Source: Pratylenchus scribneri
Lineage: Eukaryota; Nematoda; Chromadorea; Rhabditida; Pratylenchidae
Length of the DNA stretch: 64,000 nt
Assembly (NCBI GenBank): GCA_030063045.1
Contig: JAQSEB010000021.1
Location: 2,542,001-2,606,000 of the forward strand
Direction: 5' to 3'
A program made the position numbers and the translations under genes. The notes under the pieces were generated by a model that saw nothing but the letters and a program-made list of their open reading frames with translations, was not told the origin of the DNA and made no database searches. This document shows, piece after piece, positions 23,662 through 36,600 of this stretch (position 1 is the stretch's first letter; each line of letters begins with the position of its first letter).

Positions 23662-24897
23662 TCATAAAAGGTGTTTTTTGGGTATTTTGGCCGGTGCCTC
23701 CTTTGCAATCGCCTTTGTTCCATCATGTTTTGCCAACATTTCGACCATTTGTTTTCGTAACCAAGGCAATGCCCTCAACGGTAGCAACATTCTACTATTT
23801 GGGTTGGATTTATCTTCAATGGGCAATTTGAATGCCAAAAGTAGAATGCACAATTCCTGTTTGATATCCGCTCTGCCCACATTCGGGAAAAACAATAATT
23901 CCAGCTGGAATTTGTGCATTTTGCCAATTATTTCCAGAGTTCGCAATTTCAGTAAATGTTTGGATTGGTGTTTGCCTAAAAAAGGGAAAGAAAAATTAAA
24001 GAAGAGCAAATAAAAGTAACATATTAAAATTTTATTTAATTAAAAATGTTAGGCATTTCAATCATTGCTCTTAAGGTGTAAAATGTTTTAATTGATTTTA
24101 AAAAAATAAGTTAAATTACCCTAAAATTTTATGAATTTTAGGACCTCCTCGATTTATATATCTTCTGATAAATTGGAAATAGATAAATTTCGGAAATTAC
24201 CAAATTTGGGCTGGTATTTGAAAATGGCTCATTCACTATGGTAAATTTAGTCTAATATAAATTTTAATTTTAAATTGCCATGAACTCGTTTAGAAAAGTT
24301 GAACCATTGCCCGTTGACTAAAAGCCTAAATCCAAACCGAATAGAGTAGAAATCAGGTGAACCGCTTTTTTGGCCATTTCTCAATTCACTTTTCGTCAAA
24401 TTAAATACTCTACCCATTCCGGAATTAGCCAACTTATTTATAAAATTAAAACCTTGAAGCAATTTTTGATCAAAATTTTTGCTCGCCAATTCCATAATGA
24501 GCTCATCCATTGCCCTCACGAAAGCATAGGCATCCTCCGGAAATAGAATATTGCCAAAATTCCTAATAATTGTCGAATTCTGTGTAAAATATTACAAAAA
24601 TTTTTAATAAACGGAAAAATTTACATCATCAGAGTTTTCTTGGATTTCAATGAATCTTTGGCCAATTTTGTCCTTTTCCAATTTGAGTTTTAGGAATGTT
24701 CCATTGGAATTTTTCATCCTAATATAATCAGCGAAAATGTCGTCATCAGGAATTACTTCGGTTTTTTGAATTTCATTTGATGGTTTTTGTTCCATTGTGG
24801 AATTTGTTGGCATTTTCGACAATGAATTAGAGAAAAAAGATGAATTTGAGCTATCATTTCCAGTTTCGGTGTCATAGAATTGATAATGTTGACAAAG
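23662..24897 (-). CDS. PUR-repeat nucleic-acid-binding protein, paralogue 1
   Basis: Three exons: 24625-24897, 24453-24579 and 23662-23975; phases close. The first PUR-like repeat reads GTFLKLKLEKDKIGQRFIEI then ILFPEDAYAFVRAMDELIMEL; this matches the family pattern of two basic beta strands with a G-R-F core followed by an F-x-x-x-L helix. The second reads HKFQLELLFF, then RMLLPLRALPWLRKQMVEML. PUR proteins (C. elegans PLP-1, human PURA) bind single-stranded purine-rich DNA or RNA. It is clearly a paralogue of the gene at 25304-27589: same exon boundaries and phases, and an LCQHYQF start matching FCQRKQF. No upstream exon comparable to the paralogue's was found, so the gene may be 5'-truncated or may start at the in-frame ATG at 24822. 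The PUR assignment is by pattern and moderate. Confidence 0.65.
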
Positions 24898-25303
24898 CTG
24901 AAAGAACGAATTTTAGGTACTACTTTTGTTAATTATCTGTCTCCAGAGATTGTAAAAATGAAAGCCCCCTTTCAGGGTTTAGGATAAGGTTTATTGATAC
25001 ATAATGATAACATCAACATATCCATAGATGACCCTAACCTAGCAAAGTTTGGGCTATTTAATAATATTAATTTTATCTAAATTAGTTTAAAATTTATTGA
25101 ATTGTGAAAAAAAAAACTTTTTAAGTCCTTTACTCGAAATTTCATTGTTTTTTGGACAAAATCCCATTAATTTTTAATCAATTTAAATAAAATTGATATC
25201 ATTTAATAGGTAATATATTCCTTAATTTGATAACAAATCCATTAAAATTGGTTCAACCTTAATTTGGAGCAAAATAATTTATTTCCAAAAATCTCACATT
25301 TCT
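24898..25303. other. Short intergenic gap between tandem PUR genes
   Basis: About 400 bp. Contains a worn piece of the GGTACTT MITE family (about 24916-25045, with GATGACCCTAACCT). No exon for the downstream gene's 5' end is evident. Confidence 0.55.
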
Positions 25304-27589
25304 TTAAACCTTATTCATATGGAAGAATTTGTTTGGAATTTGGGCCGGCGCTTCCATTTCAATTTGCTCTGTCCCATCATATTTTGCCAATAATTCGGCC
25401 ATTTGTTCGCGAAGCCAAGGCAATGCTTCCAATGGCAAAATCATTCGGCCTTCATAAAGAATTATTTTGTTCATTGCGCAAAGTCGGAGGCAAATTTCTT
25501 TCTCCATCTTCTTTTTGTTCGTATTTCGAAAAAATAATAACAATTCCAGTCGGAATTTGTGGTTTTGGCCAGTCACTTGGACAGTTTTCAATTTCGATAA
25601 ATGCATTTTTGTCGATAGGGAATCTGTAAAAATTTGTTAGAATTTTTATTCATTATTTAATTCATTTGCTGAAAACAAGCAAATTATATACCTACTAATC
25701 GACTGAGTTTCGGAAAGGAAAAAAATTTTCAAAAATTTTTGCTTTTGCCAAATTATGGCCATATGGAAAATCGCAAAATTGAAGGTTCCTCTCCCTTTTT
25801 TGATTCAAAACTCGAAAATATTTTTGAATAATTTTTTGATCAAATTATACTTATTAGTTAGGTCGATTTCCAGTATAATGTTATTGTTTAGATTTATAGC
25901 GTAGATAGATTAATAAAGTGTTTGTTTTTTTAACCAAAGAATAAAAAAGTGTTAGTTAACTAAAGAACATTTTGTTGAAAATTTTCTTCCCAAATATGGA
26001 CCCTTTACTTTTATTCGAAAAATGAATTCGAATGGCCATAACTTGACCAAAAATGTTTTCCTAGAAAATTTTTTTTTAATTTTTGGATTTAAGCTTGCTA
26101 AGATACTTCGATTGGTATACCATTTGTTTGAAATCAGCAATTGACTTTTTTTTGTATATTTTTCTAATTTTTATTGTAGAAAAAAAACCTTGAATTTGCA
26201 ATTTTTGTTCAAAATCTTCAGCCGCTAATTCTCCAATGAGTTGATCCAAAGCGCGCAGAAATGCATAGCCATCTTCGGGGACCAGAATTTTCCGAAAATC
26301 GGCCCAATGAAAAGACTTATTTAACTGTAATATACATCAATTTTAGTAAAAAGGAATAGTTTATTTACTCTGATTAAGAAGAATTTACGGCCACTTTTGC
26401 CTTTATTCAATTTGAGTTGTAATTGCATTTTATTTTCCAATTCAAGCATTCGGGTCTCCAAATTCTCATGATCGAGCATTTGTTGTTCTGTCTCTTCCAA
26501 AAATTTTTCCTCATTTTGCTCCATTTCATAATTTGGCTCATTTTGCTCCATTTCGTAATTTGTTTGTGTTTCAGGCGATGGAATATCCGCAGAAGAGTCT
26601 AAGATCTCGAGGACCGGAAGAGGATGAATGCCATCATTTCCACTGCAGAATTGCTTGCGCTGACAGAACTGACAAAAAATTAAGCATTTATTTGTATTTA
26701 ACCCAAAACCCAGTGGTGCCATATAGCCTAGAAACCGGCAAATGAAAAGTCCGGACCGGGAATACGGGATGGAAAAACAACTGAATCCGTAAAAATCAAA
26801 AAAAAAACGGATTCCGGACTATGGAATACGGATCCCTATGAATCTTTACGGACCCGTAATCAGTGCCCCGGTCTCTAAATATAACCATATAAATATGGTA
26901 CTAATCATATTTTTGCTGGATTATTAAATTTTTTAACACTGCTGTTTGGTTGGTATCGCCTTTTTCCCAAAAGGGAAAAGTGAAGAGTCCCCCCTATGGG
27001 TTTTAGGGCTACATGTGGTGATTTCTTCCCATTCTACCGCTGGATAACCCTAACCTTCTCGATGACCTAATGGGGTTTGGAGAACCGAAAATTACTCATA
27101 TTTTTGCCAAAATTTTTATCATGCGGGGCAGTTATTAAAAGCTTATGAGTTGTATTTTTATTTCACAGCCCGAATTGATCAAAAATAGAGTCACAAGAGA
27201 AATATAAAAAGTATAAATTTTTTATAAAATTTATAATTGCATTTAAACACTTCTTAAAGCAGGCCATACTAGAATTTTTTGCTATTTCCGGATTTTTTTA
27301 AAGAAAATGCCATATTTTTGTGTTTTGGAGAAGGCAGCCCTGGCTGAATGTTTTGGAATATTTTATTGAATGCGTTTTGAGCATTGTTATTTAATTTTTT
27401 AAATCTAAAAAATAAAACCTGTTGATGCTTAAATGGAATAATGCAATGAAGTCGGCAATTATTTTTTGTCTGTTGAATTTGCAAAAATTCACCGGCAAAT
27501 GTTGTGGCTGAATTGTGCCAGCATGAAAATGCTCTGCTGATCAATGTATTGACGCCGCATCGACAATAGTAAGGATATTTTTGGAACAT
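25304..27589 (-). CDS. PUR-repeat nucleic-acid-binding protein, paralogue 2
   Basis: Four exons: 27419-27589, 26369-26668, 26189-26324 and 25304-25623; phases close to about 308 residues if translation starts at 27589. Exon 1 is Cys-rich (CRCG, SCWH) and could instead be an internal exon, since its frame stays open to a possible acceptor at 27595. Exon 2 carries an acidic coiled coil with the short repeat NYEMEQNE twice, then the first PUR-like repeat (MQLQLKLNKGKSGRKFFLIR, then ILVPEDGYAFLRALDQLIGEL). The last exon holds the second: KFRLELLLF, then RMILPLEALPWLREQMAELL. Paralogue of the gene just downstream. A role in single-stranded nucleic-acid binding follows if the PUR call holds. Confidence 0.65.
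26729..26877. mobile_element. 149 bp hAT-like MITE
   Basis: Ends TAGAAACCGG and CCGGTCTCTA. Flanks ATATAGCC (26721-26728) and ATATAACC (26879-26886) match at 7 of 8. The interior repeats ATACGG/CCGTA words. Intron 1 of PUR paralogue 2. Confidence 0.7.
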
Positions 27590-27933
27590 TTCTTCTAAAA
27601 ATAAAACAGCAGTATAACGAATGTTGATTCATGATATTTTCTCTCTTGGATACATTCTCTTAATGATTTAAAATTTAATAATTTATCTTCGATTTTCTAT
27701 CCCAGCTGGATAAATTAATTTGTTGAATTTAACTAATACTTAATTTTCACACATTTTATTTCACTGCTAACTATTTTTCGTCTTAATTTGCATATGAATA
27801 TCGAGAATTGCGTACAATATAAATTATTCACTCTAGCATAAATTCGGCCGAGAGAATGAAAAAGACCAAATCGGAAAAGCCAAAAATAAACACATTTTTC
27901 AATAGTTCTAATTCTTGCAATTTTTCAATTGTA
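27590..27933. other. Divergent promoter region
   Basis: 344 bp of AT-rich DNA between the PUR gene (minus) and the secreted repeat protein (plus). It must hold both promoters; no specific element is recognised. Confidence 0.5.
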
Positions 27934-29839
27934 ATGATTTTTAAATATTTGCTCATATTTATGCTACCATTTTATAATCGTATTTTGGTTAAAGTAAGTA
28001 AATTTATTTTTTTGGGATGATTTGAAATTTATTTAGTGTTGTCATCCTCGTTTTTTTCCCGGCTCCAGCAGCATTCAATTTGTGCCTTCAGCAATTTTGC
28101 CTCCATTTCGTGCCCCACCAATCATTGTGCCTCAATCTCAATGGCCCTATTTTATTAATCCATTTTTGGGGCTTAATCCCGGGCAATTGGCCGCATTGGC
28201 GGCAACAAATCCATCCTTTCTAACAAATCCTTATTTTTTGCGTGCATATTTGCCAACGTAAATTTTTGTTATTAATTTAGAAAGAAGCAAAATAAAAATT
28301 ATATTTGAAATATATTTTCAATTGAAATGTATTTTTAAATGAATTTTTACAAATTAAACAAATTTATCAAATGAAATTTTTAAAAATATTTTGCAGTGTG
28401 TGAAAAACACTTAAAATACATTTATTTTCAATATGAAATGCATTAAAGTGAAACATATTCTCGAAGAGAAACATGTTTTCAAACAGAAATAAATTTTCAA
28501 ATGGAAATACATTTTCAAAGGGAAATACATTTTCAAAGAGAAACACATTTTCAAACAGAAATAAATTTTCAAATGGAAATACATTTTCAAAGGGAAATAC
28601 ATTTTCAAAGGGAAATACATTTTCAAAGAGAAATACATTTTCAAAGGGAAATACATTTTCAAAGAGAAACACATTTCCAAAGAGTAATACATTTTCAAAG
28701 GGAAACACATTTTCAAATGAAATACATTTTCCAAGAGTAACACATTTTCAAAAGTGAAAAATTTTTTTAGAGAAATACATTTTCAAATAAAACACATTTT
28801 CAAATGAAACACATTTTTCAAATGAAACACATTTTTCAAATGAAACACATTTTCAAATGAAATAATTTTTAAACTGAAAAACATTTTAATATTCGAAATT
28901 TTAAAACACTCAATTTCAGTCTGAACACCTTCCAGCTGTCCTCATTAATTACTCAATTCCCTGCTCTTTTATCCAATCCTCAATTTACGTCTTCACTTGT
29001 TTCCTCGCTGAACCCTGCCCAACTTGGCACGTTGATCAATTCCAATCCGAATTTGCTCACCTATCCAACATTTATTCCAGTAATTTATAAATTTACTCAG
29101 CAGATATTTTAAATATTAAATTTTCATAACTCTTTTATTCATTGACTAAGTATTTTTGGAAATTTTTATAGCCATTTTAAAATTTTGTCTAATTATAAAA
29201 ATGAAACCAATAAGGAAAATTAAATCACTGTTGGGTCTTGAATTTAACTTTTTGGAATTTTTTATATCCATCGAATTTCGAATCTAAGTCAACTGAATTA
29301 ATTTAATTCATCATAAAAATTTTAAATTAATTTTTGAATATATCAAATCAACCATATATGGCATAATATGTAATGGGAATTTATAAATCATTGGTGGTTT
29401 GAATTACAATTTTTTAGAATTTTTTATTTCTATCCAATTCCCATCGGTTCATAATTTTTTGAATTTAAATCTAACTAAAAAAGTGAGTAGCTTTAGATAT
29501 TCCCCCAATTTATTCAACATTAATTTTCTCAAACTTTATTAGGCCCTTACCAGTTTACCATCCACTCAATTGAATGCCCTGTTCAATTCGGGCACTCTGA
29601 ATCCTCAATTAGCTGCCCAATTGGCCAGCAATCCATCCATTCAACAAGCCATTCAAGGCAATGGCGGTTCCGGCAATTCAATCCAACAATTCGGACCTTC
29701 TTCTGGCTCTTCAATTCAATTCACTCCATCAGGAGGGAATGTTGTGCAACAAATTGTCCCGAATGGAGGCCAACAACAAATTCAACCTCAGCCGACAAAC
29801 AATGGGGGAGGGGATGGCACTGGCATTCAGAAAGAATAA
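27934..29839 (+). CDS. Secreted protein with NP/L-rich 28-29 residue repeats
   Basis: Four exons: 27934-27993, 28037-28257, 28920-29079 and 29543-29839; phases close to 245 residues. A hydrophobic leader (IFKYLLIFMLPF) is followed by a Pro/aromatic segment, then four diverged repeats with pattern L-N-x-x-Q-L-x-x-L-x-x-x-N-P-x-L-L-x-x-P-x-F: they begin LNPGQLAAL, LNTFQLSSL, LNPAQLGTL and LPSTQLNAL. The C-terminus is Gly/Ser/Gln/Asn-rich (SGNSIQQ, NGGQQQIQPQP). Intron 2 falls at a repeat boundary. The NP-x-x-x-x-x-P spacing recalls STI1-type helical repeats, but those are cytosolic, and I do not claim homology. Family not recognised; secretion is likely from the leader. Intron 2 hosts an 18 bp tandem repeat. 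Confidence 0.8.
28455..28870. repeat. 18 bp tandem repeat, about twenty copies
   Basis: Unit ACATTTTCAAAGGGAAAT with single-base variants; it loosens to about 19-20 bp after 28760. As 18 is a multiple of three, long open frames appear on both strands, but the array sits inside an intron with good splice sites either side. Confidence 0.9.
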
Positions 29840-30698
29840 AATGCGAATGATTTGGATTAAAAAGGGCGAATAATTTGGATTAAATGGGAAAGAAAATAAA
29901 TGGAAAATGATTTTTGAATGTGTCCTTTTTATAAATTTCATTATGGGAAATATTTAAAATTGCGAATAAATTATTTAAAATTGCGAATATAATATTTAAA
30001 ATTGCGAAATGTTTATTACAGTTTAGTGATTTGCACAAAATTCAGAAACCATTTGCCATTTGGTTAGAGCTCGTCAAGACGCATCGAATGATATATAATT
30101 TGTCATGGTTTAATTGGTTTTGAACGAAACCCCCATAGATGGTATAAGTGGTTTAAAACCCTTAATTTTTGATCAAACCACGAAAAAATATATATCAATC
30201 GGCGCGTGAGATTTATCGATGGGGTTTAAGGTTTGGGGGGTCTAGGACAAACCGTTAAACCGTTATAAACTTTTCGCAATTTTCAATGTTTTTTCCCAAA
30301 ATTAAATACCATCCATTTCATTATTCAGATTTAATAAATTTTTTGCTCATTTTAAATAAAAGATAGTATTTTTTTTTATCAAAAAAGACGTTTTTTAAAT
30401 TTGCCTAGAAAGATGACACCATAATAATTATAATTGTTTTAACATCATTGCATTTGCTTTCCATATTAATGAATGAGTTACGCGGAAAAAATGCTCCTCT
30501 ACAATGAGTTACGCAGAAAAAAATGCTAGAAAAATGTTTAAAATAGTTAAATTTTTCGGCAATATATTTAACTCGTGAAAAATCTGGAATAATTGAATTC
30601 CACATATTTATTAATTAGTTAACACAAATTTCAGCAGCAGAATATTCCCAATTTAAAAATATCACAATTATTTTAATTTAAATTATTTTTCTCCACAT
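29840..30698. other. Convergent intergenic region
   Basis: Between the 3' ends of two genes. Holds a palindromic MITE (30001-30280) and an ATGAGTTACGC direct repeat (about 30470 and 30505). No gene seen. Confidence 0.6.
30001..30280. mobile_element. Palindromic MITE, GCGAAAAGTTTATAA family, copy 3
   Basis: Left ATTGCGAAATGTTTAT and right ATAAACTTTTCGCAAT are inverted. Inner arms carry GGTTTAATTGGTTTTGAACG and GAAACCATTTGCC as in the copy at 10243. TTAAAATTGCGAA is also repeated three times just to the left. Confidence 0.75.
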
Positions 30699-33600
30699 TT
30701 AAATGCCATCTTCTTGATCAAAAATTTCCTTCTGCCGTGCCAGCATGTCCTCTTTGCTGATGCACAATTTGCAACTGAATCGACAAAATGTGGACATGAG
30801 AAGAAGGTTTTTGTGGCAAAGGCCTTGTTGGGTAAAAATTCCGCAAAAATTGTTCTCATCTTTGCAAGGTACTTCAACAGGGTCCTCTGTACATTTTTTG
30901 AATGAAAAATTATTATTAGAATTTTTAATTCTCATTAAAAAGTGGTCTCAAAATTTTCAAAATTTTTTTTTTAATTTTTCAAATTTTTTGAATATTTTTA
31001 GAATTTTATACAAAAATAAAATTGTCAAATCAATTAAATTTTAGGTCGTTATTTTGCCTGAAATCTAAGACTAAACCTACCCAATTCCAGAGCGTTAAAA
31101 TTCAGCTTATAAGCAATTTGTCTTTTTTCCAAATTAAAATAACCGCCTAACTTTTTATCATTTTTCTCGATAAAGATTCAAACCAGCTCACAGAGCCCCA
31201 TTCATTGAAATATAATTGATCAAATAAAAATTTTGAATTGTTTTATTATGAATTGCATAAAATCACCTATAAAATTTTTTTGGTTATCTGGGTCCAGTTT
31301 TGAAAATTTTTTAAGATTTTTATTCTATTACACTTATTTGATCGTAAAAAGATGAAAAAACATGATTCTAAGTAATTTTAGGGTTGGCCAATTTTGGGGG
31401 AAAATTAGGTAATTTTAAGGAGCAAAAAACTAGACTTAGAAAACCGAAAAGTACCTGAAATTTTATTAGCATTTGCTTAAAAATCGAATGGGTATTTTGA
31501 TCTATTCTGCTCGAAAAATAGCCCTAAACTCACCATATTCCTTGAAAATTCGTTCCTTTTGTCCTTTCCAATAATTATTGTCCACAGTGACTTTTTTACA
31601 AATTCCGCAACTTTTTTTGCATCGAGTCAGCATAAACACACGTCGATGATGGCACTCGCCTCGCCCTGACCAAATCGGGCATTCGGATACATTGTCCAGG
31701 CAAGCTGTTTGAATAATATAGTTTAAATAAGATCATTTTTGTTTGAGTAAACAAAATTATTTCTTGTCACAAATATAATTAAAAAATAATTTTTCTTAGT
31801 TCAATGTTTAAGATTGTGACAATGGAAGTTTTTTTTTGAATTTTAATTTTTGGTTATTCTTTTTTACAGATATGAAAGTTGACCCTAGCTTTACCATTTT
31901 TCTGGAGTAAGCTTACTTTAAAAAAGTATTTTGGCTATGTTTTTCTGGGGTAAGCTTTCATTAAAAAATATATTGGCTGCATTTTTCTGGGGCTAACTAC
32001 TTTAATGGAAGCTTTTTGGTTACATTTTTCTGAAGTTAGCTTTTTTTATAGAAATATTTTGCCTAAATTTTTATGGCCATAAAATTCGGTCACAAAAGGC
32101 TAGATTTTAGAAGAGATAGATATATAAGTCATAAATTAATTAATAAATTGCCAATGACATAATATAGCTCTCAAAAAGACGAATTTGTTTTTTTAAATTT
32201 TATTTAAGTGGATTATCTAAAAGACCAAAATTTCTTACTATCATATGGATCGGGTGCATCCTCATCCACGTCGTCATTATCATCATCACCCCCAACTTCA
32301 GTTGATAATTCGTTGGTCTCAATCAAATCAGGAAGGAGTGCATTCCCTTCGGGGTCACGGTAACGAATCTGTGTTTAGGAAAAATTTAATTATTGATTAG
32401 AATTATGGATTAGAAGTTTTATTGCTGGCCTGCCGAATTTTGCGCATTTTGGTCATAATATTAAGTTTATCTCTTTTACTGGAAGGAACATTCATTTAGA
32501 TTTATAATTGATTGATCAATACATAATTGGCCAAAATTTTATGGCCAAAAACGAAAACTGGCTGCTCCTTTTTCTGACTTTTTTGATTTCATTTTTTTAT
32601 GTAATTTCTATCAATTTCACTATTTATTTCTCTATTTAATCAATTTCTATCCAGAGCTATAAAATGATATAAAATTTGCTTTTTAAAAACAAATTGATTT
32701 GTTGACCATAATTTGGACCATGCACAAATTTCATTTTATATGCCCGTATTTCCTCTATTAAAAAGCCTCGGGGTTTATAAATTCCATAGACCTTATAAAA
32801 TTTGCTTCTTAAAAAAGGGCGTGTGCTTCAAATTGAGAGGGGACTTCTAATAGAGGAAATACGGTAATTAAATTATCGGTCCCAATTTGAATTATTTTCA
32901 TATCAAATATTTGCATTCACCTGATCCGGTCGAACTTCCATCCCCGCACATTCATAGACCAATTGTTCAATGTTGACTGTGCCACCAAAATTGGAGAATT
33001 CCACCGTTTCAGTGCGCATTTTATTGGTCGTTTGAAAGGATTGAGCTTGCACATTGGCCGAATTGCCTTCCATCTCTTGTGAGCCTTGGGTGTTACTCCA
33101 TGAATGCTTTTTTTGTGAAGGAAATTAAAATATAGAAATTCACATAATAAAAATGGGAAAAAAAGTAAAAAAAAAGTAAAAATTAAAACAAAAATACAAA
33201 TTATAAAAATGGGAAAAAAAGTAAAAAAAAAAGTAAAAATTAAAACAAAAATATAATTTATTCTATTTTAATTTTTAAGCCCGGTCTCTATTATAAGCCC
33301 CATCTCTATTTTACCCCCTCCTCCCCCTCATCGAAAAATTCATGTCAAAAATAATCAATTTTTAGGTAAAATTAAGCCGAAATAAGCATTTTTGTCTCAC
33401 AAAAAATTCAGAAAAGTTCCCACCTCAGAGGGTCTCTGAAATTTATAAGCCCTGAGGCTTAAAATAGAATAAATACGGTAAGTTAACTAGCAAATATTTT
33501 ATTTTAATTTAAATCTTATTTTATAAATAAAAATAAATAAAAAAAATATTCACGGATATCGCCGCTATTATGCCAGTCATTTGGGCCGATTCCGAAACTC

Positions 33601-36600
33601 CAGGAATTTGCATCGCCAAACTCACAGCCATCCCAATGGGACCAGCCAACATTGCTGTAAATTTTGTGTACCTTATTTATTCTATTTTAAGCCCCCTCTC
33701 TATTAGAAGCCCCCTCTCTATTTTAAGCCCCCCTATCGAAAAATTCATGTCAAAATAACCAATTTAGAGGTGAAATTAGGACGAAATAAGCAATTTTTGT
33801 TTCCAAAATTCCGAAAAGTTCCCACCTCGGAGGGTCTCAAAAATTTTATATGCCCCGGGGCTTAATATAGAATAAATACGGTATTTAATATAAAAATTTC
33901 GCCAAATAGGTATATATTTTTATCCTAAATTGTTAACGAGAAAATGGCCTAAGAAATTTTTAAAAAATTTCACAGTTCAATATTCCATTTAAAATCCAAA
34001 TTTTAAGCCTCAATTATATATTTTCAATAAAAAATAATAATTTATTAGATAATTTTAAAAAAAACTTACACAACAATCTCAGGACCATCTCGCCATTTAA
34101 TTCGGCTTGTGTGCTCTGCTCTAAAATTGGGGAAATTTAAAAATGTATTAAAAATTTACATGTATAAATTATTTTTTATGGGTAATTATTATAATTTATT
34201 TCCATCATAAGCTTCAAAATAATCTAATATTTAAAAATGAGCCATTAGAAAAATTATTTTTATAATTTTAAAAAAAGGAAAAAAATTTTCAATTAAAATT
34301 TTTAATTTAATAATGGAAAGGTTATATATGTTTAATTTATTATATTAAATTAATTTAAAAATTAAAATTTCATAGGAATTTAATAGCCTTAAACCCAGGT
34401 TCTGCTAATCTGAGTTAAGCTAACCCGGGTTTAAGATAAGAGTACGGTGTTAACAAGAGACTCTAACCCAGATTAAACAAAGCCGGGTTAATGGCTCTAA
34501 TCGGGGTTAGCTCAACCACCGGAGATATAAGGGCCCAGCACAGGTGTTGTAGTTTAGGGGTTAGAGAACATTGAGATGATTTTTCCCCTAGTGACACTAG
34601 CCCTTATTCTGATGACCCAAAAGAGAAAATCTTCACTTCTCCAAAAGGGAATGTAAACGGCAAAAGTAGAAATATCCAATTTTTTTACAATAGAAAATGG
34701 CCCCAAGACATTTTTGTCCACCTCTTTTCTTCTCAGTTGAATTCGTTTTCAGTGTTTGATTTGTTGTTCCATTTGTATTGGTAACGGTGTTCTGAAGACC
34801 GGTGCTCAATGTGTAGGAAATGCGAAGGCGACTGGCCACCAAACCGCCCGAAACTTCTCTGCTCTGGATCAATTGCCAATCCAATTTGCATGGTTTGATG
34901 GGGCCACCCGTCTAGATAGGGGTAAAATTCATTTATAAAGCTTAAAAATGATAATTGAATTGATTAAAAATTATTAATTTAGAGAATATTTTTTGGTGTA
35001 TTTTTAAGTTGGACAAATAGCCACAAGCATTCATCATTGGTGCCAGTAGATAATTTAATGGACATTGTGTAATTCAAGGTAGGATTCGGAAATTTGAAGT
35101 TGTATTAGAAAATATAGATTCTCATTACAGAATTTTGGGTACTTGTCCGGTTTACATCCTCTTTTTGGGTCACCTTGGAAAAAGTGAGGAAAAAGTGAAG
35201 GGTCTCTCCCCTTTGGTGTTAGGGTTTGGGTTTAGGATATATTTGAGATGATTTTTACATCATCCTAATCCAATCCCTAACATATCCCTGAATGACCCTA
35301 ACCCTAAACCTGATGACCCATAGGGGGGACTAAGCACTTTTCAAAAAGGGGATGTAAACCGGACAAGTACAGAATTTTGAATACTATTAAAAAATTAGTT
35401 TGTTATTGTAAAAATTTAGCTCTACAGTTTTGGAGAATATAGTAGTTTGCCACTGGAAAATTTGGTAGTCTATCCAAAGTTGCTTTCAGTTTCAGAAACG
35501 ATCAAATTTAAAACCAAATGTGATATTTTTGTTTTTAAAATTGAAAATATATAGAAGAAGTCGAAGCCGAAACCCAATTTTTTTCAAAAACCGACAGACA
35601 CCCTTTTAAACCTGATTTTGGATGGTGTATTCTACTAGAAAAATTGGCTGGCCTTTGGAATTTTTAGTGTGACATTAAAAATTTATTGTGCCTTTGGGAT
35701 ATTATGAAGAAAATATATATTAAAAAAGGTTGGCTGACACTTGCGGACCCGACATTTGCGGACGAAACGGTCTGGCGCAGATGGTGGTAAAGCTGGAGTG
35801 GCATTGTTTTTAGCATATTATTATTAGGCAGAAAATTAGCTAAAAATGACTTCAAAAGGTTTGACAAATTTTGAGAATTCACCGAGTTATGGCCAAAAAC
35901 CGTCAAAATCGCAATTTTAATTAAATCAACAACGGTTTTTTTGGCCATAACTCGGTGAATATTCAATATTGTCCAATGCTTTTGATGTCATTTTGTAGAT
36001 AATTTTATGCCTAATAATATGCTATAAACAATGTCAATCCAATTTTACCACCTTTGGCTCCAGACCGTTTCGTCCGCAAGTGTCGGGTCCGCAAGTTTCG
36101 CAGTACGATTATCCGTTAAAATAAGACTTTATTAAGGATTAATTTTGATTGACCCTATACTGATATCAACAATAAAATTTGTAATATTTTAAGAATTGTT
36201 AAATTAATTTTTGTATAAATTTTCAACATTTTAAAACCTTAATTTAAAGGAAAAAAATATTTTTTTTAAATTATTTTGATTTTAAAATAAAAAAAAATAT
36301 TTTTCCCCCATTATTCACTCACAATTTTCACTTTCATTGGCAACCATCCATAAACACTAATATTTTGGACAACCGCAAATGGAGGCGAAAAGTCCAGCAA
36401 AATGAACCAAAGACCTTGTTGCTTACTGATGCGATATTTTCGATTGGCCAAATCCGGAAATTGTTGAGGGAATTTTTGCGTCAAATCCAATGGCTTAAAA
36501 TCCTTGTCGAACAGTTCCAACGGTTGACGGCGCAAATCCGTCACAGTGACATTGATCAAACTTTTTTTGCCACCCAAATGTAAAAGGGCACATTGTTTCT

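Noticed and set aside
28367..28757. Overlapping open frames on both strands over 110 residues
   Set aside because: All come from an 18 bp repeat in an intron; no start context, family or exon structure.
35020..35110. A coding-like minus-strand segment (TMSIKLSTGTNDECLWLF) in the ShKT gene
   Set aside because: An in-frame stop lies just upstream and no AG acceptor is available between it and the segment, while neighbouring exons join in phase without it. Could be a relic exon.
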